DNA from: Bradyrhizobiaceae bacterium
Lineage (GTDB): Bacteria; Pseudomonadota; Alphaproteobacteria; Rhizobiales; Xanthobacteraceae
NCBI GenBank assembly: GCA_020853885.1
Contig: JADYXZ010000019.1
Location: forward strand, 744,001 to 808,000
Direction: 5' to 3'
Length of the DNA stretch: 64,000 bases
This document shows, one piece after another, positions 58,707 through 64,000 of the stretch. The position numbers and the translations under genes are program-made. Position 1 is the stretch's first letter, and every line of letters starts with the position of its first letter. The notes under the pieces were generated by a model. That model was given only the letters and a program-made list of their open reading frames with translations. It had not been told where the DNA came from and ran no database searches.

Positions 58707-59015
58707 TCAGCCCTTCATCAGATTGACGTCTTCCACGGCGATGGAGCCGCGGTTGCGGAAGAAAACGACGAGAATGGCGAGCCCGATCGCCGCCTCGGCG
58801 GCGGCAACGGTCAGCACCAGCAGCGCGAAGATCTGCCCCACGAGATCGCCGAGGAACGACGAGAACGCCACGAAGTTGATGTTTACCGCGAGCAGGATCA
58901 GCTCGATCGACATCAGGATGACGATCACGTTCTTCCGGTTCAGGAAGATGCCGAAAATCCCCAGCGTGAACAGGATCGCGCCGACGGTGAGATAGTGCGA
59001 CAGGCCGATGGTCAT
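58707..59015 (-). CDS. nuoK: NADH-quinone oxidoreductase subunit K
   Basis: A 102-residue, three-helix membrane subunit of complex I (MrpC-like) with the conserved buried Glu residues in [17 protein letters not shown] and [20 protein letters not shown]. It lies 3 bases after nuoJ. Confidence 0.97.
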   Translation of the reverse strand: MTIGLSHYLTVGAILFTLGIFGIFLNRKNVIVILMSIELILLAVNINFVAFSSFLGDLVGQIFALLVLTVAAAEAAIGLAILVVFFRNRGSIAVEDVNLMKG

Positions 59016-59018
59016 TGC

Positions 59019-59633
59019 TTAAATCCCCTGCCCCGGCTTGACCTTGACGACCTCGACGGCGTCCGCGACCCGCCGCCCCACCTGCGCGGCGATGTCCTGC
59101 CGCTTCACGTTCGGCTTGTGCCGCAGCGTCAGCACGATCGCGCCGATCATGGCAACGAGCAGCACGATCCCCGCGAGCTGGAAGTAATGAATGTAGGTCG
59201 TATAGAGCACACGCCCGATCGCTTCGGTGTTGGTGATGCGGTCGGCCGACACGAGCGGCGCTTCCGCTGCCCGCACGAGCGCGGGACTCGTCGCCCAGAC
59301 GCCGACGACGAGCACGAGCTCGACGAGGAAGATCAGCCCGACGAGCGCGCCGACCGGCAGGTATTGCAGGAAGCCCTGCCGCATCTCGGTGAAATCGACG
59401 TCGAGCATCATGACGACGAACAGGAACAGCACCGCGACCGCGCCGACATAGACGACCACGAGGATCATCGCCAGGAACTCGGCGCCCAGCAGCAGGAAAA
59501 GCCCCGCCGCGTTCACGAATGCGAGGATGAGAAAGAGCACGGAGTGCACGGGGTTCTTTGCCGCGATCACCATGAACGCGGACGCCACCGTCACCGCGGC
59601 GAACAGGTAGAAGAAGAGCGCTGCGACCGTCAT
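59019..59633 (-). CDS. nuoJ: NADH-quinone oxidoreductase subunit J
   Basis: A 204-residue, five-helix membrane subunit of complex I. AKNPVHSVLFLILAFVNAAGLFLLLGAEFLAMILVVVYVGAVAVLFLFVVMML is the family core, including the TM3 pi-bulge region of the E-channel. The ATG at 59631-59633 is chosen because upstream codons are a shadow of nuoI. It starts 7 bases after nuoI. Confidence 0.96.
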   Translation of the reverse strand: MTVAALFFYLFAAVTVASAFMVIAAKNPVHSVLFLILAFVNAAGLFLLLGAEFLAMILVVVYVGAVAVLFLFVVMMLDVDFTEMRQGFLQYLPVGALVGLIFLVELVLVVGVWATSPALVRAAEAPLVSADRITNTEAIGRVLYTTYIHYFQLAGIVLLVAMIGAIVLTLRHKPNVKRQDIAAQVGRRVADAVEVVKVKPGQGI

Positions 59634-59640
59634 CCGCGCC

Positions 59641-60129
59641 TCACCGGTACGGCGCGTCGAGCGCGATGTTCTTCGCGATCTCGCGCTCCCAGCGGTCGCC
59701 GTTCGCAAGCAGCCGCTCCTTGTCGTAGTAAAGCTCTTCGCGCGTCTCCGCCGCGAACTCGAAGTTCGGACCTTCCACGATCGCATCGACCGGGCATGCC
59801 TCCTGGCAGAACCCGCAATAGATGCACTTCACCATGTCGATGTCGTAGCGCGTCGTGCGGCGCGTGCCGTCGTTGCGGCGCGGGCCGGCTTCGATGGTGA
59901 TGGCCTGCGCCGGGCAGATCGCCTCGCACAGCTTGCAGGCGATGCAGCGCTCCTCGCCGTTCGGATACCGGCGCAGCGCGTGCTCGCCGCGGAAGCGCGG
60001 CGAAATCGGCCCCTTCTCGAACGGATAGGCGAGCGTCGCCTTCGGCCGGAAGAAATAGCGCATCGCGAGGAAGAACGCCGAAACGAATTCCTGCAGGAAG
60101 AGCGAGCGCGCGGCGAGATCGAGCTTCAT
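59641..60129 (-). CDS. nuoI: NADH-quinone oxidoreductase subunit I
   Basis: Peripheral-arm ferredoxin-like subunit of complex I that carries clusters N6a and N6b. The 162-residue protein has two 4Fe-4S motifs: Cys62/65/68/72 ([12 protein letters not shown]) and Cys102/105/108/112 ([12 protein letters not shown]). The N-terminal amphipathic part ([19 protein letters not shown]) lies on the membrane. It follows the unassigned 80-residue gene by 4 bases. Confidence 0.98.
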   Translation of the reverse strand: MKLDLAARSLFLQEFVSAFFLAMRYFFRPKATLAYPFEKGPISPRFRGEHALRRYPNGEERCIACKLCEAICPAQAITIEAGPRRNDGTRRTTRYDIDMVKCIYCGFCQEACPVDAIVEGPNFEFAAETREELYYDKERLLANGDRWEREIAKNIALDAPYR

Positions 60130-60133
60130 CGCG

Positions 60134-60376
60134 CTAACCTCCGAACAGCGACCCGACGAAATAGCCGACGGCCCCGAGCACCACGACCTCGAACGTGAAG
60201 AAGATCCGCCGCAGCAACACGATCTTGCGCTCGAACGACCCGCGCTCTTCCGCGGTCCCCGACTTGTCCGTCGCGCGCAGCCGCGGCTCCAGAATGCCGA
60301 TGATGACCCGGAAATTCAGGTAGCCGAGGGCCGCCCCGATCAGCGCGCCGATCTGGCCCCAAAGCGAGAGCTCCAT
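60134..60376 (-). CDS. unassigned small membrane protein inside the nuo operon
   Basis: An 80-residue protein with two hydrophobic segments (about 7-27 and 58-78) and a basic/acidic loop between ([28 protein letters not shown]). It lies 12 bases after nuoH and 4 bases before nuoI on the same strand, so it is almost surely co-transcribed. It matches no standard Nuo subunit. The spacing, start codon and coding composition look genuine. It might be a supernumerary or assembly protein, which is inference from position only. Confidence 0.75.
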   Translation of the reverse strand: MELSLWGQIGALIGAALGYLNFRVIIGILEPRLRATDKSGTAEERGSFERKIVLLRRIFFTFEVVVLGAVGYFVGSLFGG

Positions 60377-60388
60377 GCGGCGATCCCG

Positions 60389-61414
60389 TCATTTCGGCGC
60401 GAGCCCCGTGTATTGCAGCACGCCCGCGACCACCACCACCATTACCAGCGTGATCGGCAGGAAGACCTTCCAGCCGAGGCGCATCAACTGATCGTAGCGA
60501 TAGCGCGGCACCATCGCCTTGGCCATCGCGAACAGGAAGAACAGGAACGACACCTTCAGCACGAACCACACGACGCCGGGAATCCAGGTGAACGGCGCCA
60601 CCGGAAACGGCGGCAGCCATCCGCCGAGGAACAGGATCGTGCCGAGCGCGCACATGCTCATGATCGCCACGTACTCGCCGAGCATGAACAGGAGGTACGG
60701 CGTCGAGGAATATTCGACCATGAATCCCGCGACGAGCTCCGACTCCGCCTCGACGAGATCGAACGGCGGACGATTCGTCTCCGCGAGCGCCGACACGAAG
60801 AAGATCACGAACATGGGCAGGAGCGGCAGCCAGTACCACTGGAACAGACCGAGCGAGCCGCTCTGCGCCTCGACGATCTTTGAAAGGTTCAGCGAGCCCG
60901 CGCACAGGAGCACGGTGATGATCACGAAGCCGATGGAGACTTCGTAGGAGACCATCTGCGCTGCCGACCGCAGCGCGGCGAGGAACGGATACTTCGAGTT
61001 CGACGCCCAGCCGGCCATGATGATGCCGTACACGCCGAGCGACGAGATCGCGAAGATATAGAGAATGCCGACATTGATGTCGGCGATGACCCAGCCGGGA
61101 TGCACCGGGATCACCGCCCACGCTGCGAGCGCCAGCACGCACGATACGAGCGGCGCGAGCAGAAAAACGCCCTTGTTGGAGCCGGACGGGATCACCGGCT
61201 CCTTCAGCACGAACTTCAGGAGGTCGGCGAAGCTTTGCAGCAAGCCCCACGGCCCGACCACGTTCGGCCCGCGCCGCAGCTGCACCGCCGCCCAGATCTT
61301 CCGGTCGGCCAGGAGGTAATAGGCGATCAGGACCAGGAGCGCGACCAAGAGCGCGAGACTCTGGCCGACGATGATCAGCACCGGCAGGACGTAGTCGAAG
61401 AAGAACTGGTTCAT
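60389..61414 (-). CDS. nuoH: NADH-quinone oxidoreductase subunit H
   Basis: Membrane subunit of complex I at the quinone site. The 341-residue protein has about 8 helices with [30 protein letters not shown], the [34 protein letters not shown] loop lining the quinone channel, and [27 protein letters not shown]. It starts 4 bases after nuoG. Confidence 0.98.
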   Translation of the reverse strand: MNQFFFDYVLPVLIIVGQSLALLVALLVLIAYYLLADRKIWAAVQLRRGPNVVGPWGLLQSFADLLKFVLKEPVIPSGSNKGVFLLAPLVSCVLALAAWAVIPVHPGWVIADINVGILYIFAISSLGVYGIIMAGWASNSKYPFLAALRSAAQMVSYEVSIGFVIITVLLCAGSLNLSKIVEAQSGSLGLFQWYWLPLLPMFVIFFVSALAETNRPPFDLVEAESELVAGFMVEYSSTPYLLFMLGEYVAIMSMCALGTILFLGGWLPPFPVAPFTWIPGVVWFVLKVSFLFFLFAMAKAMVPRYRYDQLMRLGWKVFLPITLVMVVVVAGVLQYTGLAPK

Positions 61415-61418
61415 CGCC

Positions 61419-63479
61419 TCACTCCGCCGCCACCGCGAGCTTGCCGCTCGCGAGCGCCGAGCACTCCGCCATCATGGCTGAAGCGCGCGCAATCGGGTTG
61501 GTGAGATAGAAGTCGCGGATCGGCAAGCGGAACGGCGCCTTGTCCGGCTTGCCGCCAAGCTGCGCAAGCTTCTCGATCGCGGCCGGGCTCGCCGGCTCGA
61601 TCCTGTCGATCAGGGCGAGGTGCGGATGCTTCTCCTGCACTGCGCGCCGCAACATAGCGAGCGAGTCATACGGCAGCTTCGCGCCGAGCACGTCGGAGAG
61701 CGCGCGCAGGATCGCCCAGTCCTCCCGCGCATCGCCCGGCGGGAACGCCGCCCGGTTCGCGAGCTGCGGGCGACCCTCGGTATTGACGTAGATGCCCGAC
61801 TTCTCGGTGTAGACCGCACCCGGCAGGATCACGTCCGCGCGGTGCGCGCCGCGGTCGCCGTGTGTGCCGATGTAAACCACGAACGCGCCGTCCGGCACGT
61901 CGATCTCGTCCGCGCCCAAGAGGAACAGAACGTCGAGCTTGCCCGGCTCCAGCATGCCGGCGACATCGAGCCCGCCCTTGCCCGGCACCGCGCCGACATC
62001 GAGCGCGCCCGCGCGCGCGGCTGCGGTGTGCAGGATGGAGAACCCGTTCCAGGCGTCCTTGACCGCGCCGGCCGCCACCGCCGCCTGCGCGACCGTCGAC
62101 AGGACCGCGGCGCCGTCCGGCCGCGCCAGCGCGCCCTGCCCTACGAGCCAGATCTGTTTCTCGAGCTTCGCCGGCCAGCGCTCGCCGAGCTTCGCGAGCG
62201 ACTCCGGCCCGGCGCCCAGGTGTTCGTAGTCGTAGGTCAGATCGGCCTGCTCGCCGACGAGGCCGATCTTCAGCCCGCCGGCGAGCCAGCGCTTGCGGAT
62301 GCGCGCGTTCAGGATGGGCGCTTCCTTGCGCGGGTTCGAGCCGATGATCAGCAGCCCATCGGCTTCGTCGATCCCGGCAATCGTCGCGTTGAAGAGATAG
62401 CCCGCGCGGCCGAGCGCCGGATCGAGCTTCGCTCCATCCTGCCGGCAATCGATGTGCGGCGAACCGAGCCGCTCCATCAGGTCCCTGAGCGCGAAGACTT
62501 CTTCGACGCTCGCCAGATCGCCGACAACCGCGCCGGTCTTCGCGCCGCCCGCCTGCTTCACGCGCGCAGCGATCGCGGCAAACGCTTCCGTCCAGCTTGC
62601 CGGCCGCAGCCGCCCGCCGTCGCGCACATAAGGCCGGTCGAGCCGCTGCGTGCGCAGCCCGTCCCAGATGAAGCGGGTCTTGTCGGAAATCCATTCCTCG
62701 TTCACCGCCTCGTTGGTGCGCGGCAGGATGCGCTGCACCTCGCGGCCGCGCGTATCGACCCGGATGTTCGAGCCGACCGCATCCATCACGTCGATCGATT
62801 CCGTCTTGATGAGCTCCCACGGCCGCGCCTGGAACGCATAGGGCCGTGACGTCAGCGCGCCCACCGGACAGAGATCGATCACGTTGCCCTGCAGCTCCGA
62901 CGACATCGCGTGCTCGAGGTACGTCGTGATCTCCATGTCCTCGCCGCGGCCGATCGCGCCGAGCTCGGGCGCGCCGGCCACTTCCGCCACGAAACGGATG
63001 CAGCGCGTGCAATGGATGCAGCGCGTCATGATCGTCTTCACGAGCGGGCCGATATACTTGTCCTCGACCGCGCGCTTGTTCTCGACGAAGCGCGACTTGT
63101 CCATGCCATAGGCCATGGCCTGGTCCTGCAGGTCGCATTCGCCGCCCTGATCGCAGATCGGGCAATCGAGCGGATGGTTGATCAGCAGGAACTCCATCAC
63201 GCCTTCGCGCGCCTTCTTCACCATCGGCGTCTTGGTGTTGACGACCGGCGGCTCGCCATTCGGGCCGGGCCGGCAGTCGCGCACGGCCCACGCGCACGAC
63301 GCGACCGGCTTCGGCGAGCCCACCAGCTCGACGAGGCACATGCGGCAGTTGCCGGCGATCGACAGCCGCTCGTGGAAACAGAAACGCGGAACCTCCGCGC
63401 CCGCCGCCTCGCACGCCTGCAGGAGCGTGTACTCCGCCGGAACCTCGATCTCTTTGCCGTCGACGATCAGCTTCGGCAT
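61419..63479 (-). CDS. nuoG: NADH-quinone oxidoreductase subunit G
   Basis: Largest peripheral-arm subunit of complex I (686 residues). The N-terminal 2Fe-2S ligands are Cys34, Cys45, Cys48 and Cys62 ([18 protein letters not shown]). The N5 cluster motif with its His ligand is [18 protein letters not shown], and the N4 motif is [10 protein letters not shown]. After about residue 220 comes a molybdopterin-oxidoreductase-like domain that binds no cofactor. The start ATG at 63477-63479 gives [14 protein letters not shown]; longer frames overlap nuoF. Confidence 0.97.
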   Translation of the reverse strand: MPKLIVDGKEIEVPAEYTLLQACEAAGAEVPRFCFHERLSIAGNCRMCLVELVGSPKPVASCAWAVRDCRPGPNGEPPVVNTKTPMVKKAREGVMEFLLINHPLDCPICDQGGECDLQDQAMAYGMDKSRFVENKRAVEDKYIGPLVKTIMTRCIHCTRCIRFVAEVAGAPELGAIGRGEDMEITTYLEHAMSSELQGNVIDLCPVGALTSRPYAFQARPWELIKTESIDVMDAVGSNIRVDTRGREVQRILPRTNEAVNEEWISDKTRFIWDGLRTQRLDRPYVRDGGRLRPASWTEAFAAIAARVKQAGGAKTGAVVGDLASVEEVFALRDLMERLGSPHIDCRQDGAKLDPALGRAGYLFNATIAGIDEADGLLIIGSNPRKEAPILNARIRKRWLAGGLKIGLVGEQADLTYDYEHLGAGPESLAKLGERWPAKLEKQIWLVGQGALARPDGAAVLSTVAQAAVAAGAVKDAWNGFSILHTAAARAGALDVGAVPGKGGLDVAGMLEPGKLDVLFLLGADEIDVPDGAFVVYIGTHGDRGAHRADVILPGAVYTEKSGIYVNTEGRPQLANRAAFPPGDAREDWAILRALSDVLGAKLPYDSLAMLRRAVQEKHPHLALIDRIEPASPAAIEKLAQLGGKPDKAPFRLPIRDFYLTNPIARASAMMAECSALASGKLAVAAE

Positions 63480-63483
63480 GGCT

Positions 63484-64000
<517 letters not shown>

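Noticed and set aside
56835-59900. 1021-residue plus-strand open frame across nuoL, nuoK, nuoJ and part of nuoI
   Set aside because: Antisense shadow; charged low-complexity composition and no start signals.

Overview
The window is a GC-rich, gene-dense chromosomal segment from an alphaproteobacterium, most likely order Hyphomicrobiales (Rhizobiales), near the Xanthobacteraceae/Bradyrhizobiaceae. Support comes from gene order (tpiA-secG-pyrG-kdsA-eno; a SurA_N foldase followed by trpE-trpG-trpD-trpC-moaC-moeA-lexA; bamA-lpxD-fabZ-lpxA-lpxI-lpxB; nuoF-N-birA-rnj-mce-DUF1467-proS-lolC-lolD-dnaE). Further support is LpxI in place of LpxH, an rpsB product with a long C-terminal extension, an SOS operator of the alphaproteobacterial GTTC-N7-GTTC type, and palindromic intergenic repeats of a kind common in this group. 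Nearly everything is housekeeping. I see no tRNA, rRNA, CRISPR, insertion sequence or prophage.

Layout. Positions 1-5914: eno (cut by the window edge), a secreted DUF2259 protein, queF on the opposite strand, two transporters (NSS/SNF and MFS), kdsA and a glyoxalase-like protein. Positions 5932-8937: a four-gene, plus-strand respiratory cassette between pyrG and the kdsA side of an otherwise minus-strand block. Positions 8954-11950: pyrG, secG, tpiA. Positions 12087-20683: a PpiD-like foldase, tryptophan genes, molybdenum-cofactor genes and lexA. Positions 20684-27926: comEC, glnS, gltX, gltA. Positions 28035-42693: lipid A, outer-membrane and isoprenoid genes (lpxB, lpxI, lpxA, fabZ, lpxD, bamA, rseP, dxr, cdsA, uppS) running into frr, pyrH, tsf, rpsB. 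Positions 42870-50318: a membrane protein, dnaE, lolD, lolC/E, proS. Positions 50319-50670: the only gene-free stretch over 300 bases, holding a likely small RNA with a strong terminator. Positions 50671-64000: DUF1467 gene, mce, rnj, birA and the respiratory complex I operon nuoN back to nuoF (cut by the edge), with an unexplained 80-residue membrane protein between nuoI and nuoH.

The most interesting item is the 5932-8937 cassette. It encodes a heme-copper oxidase-type subunit I whose sequence aligns by eye, with near-constant residue offset, to the B-family (ba3) oxidase of Thermus. It has tyrosine at two otherwise key histidines: one of the three CuB ligands and the axial ligand of the high-spin heme. 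The cross-link tyrosine and both low-spin heme histidines are kept. Its partner is a CuA-type subunit II with all CuA side-chain ligands, a Tat-like N-terminus and a histidine-rich linker. The cassette also has a Cys/His-rich exported protein and a tiny membrane protein, and a perfect FNR/FixK box (TTGAT-N4-ATCAA) sits at a class II activation distance from a -10-like element. This suggests an oxygen- or nitric-oxide-responsive terminal reductase with a remodelled active site. Function is inferred, not shown.

A second theme is a family of palindromic repeats at 24890-25024 and 29229-29345. In two cases the end of the repeat lies where the ribosome binding site should be (gltX, lpxB).
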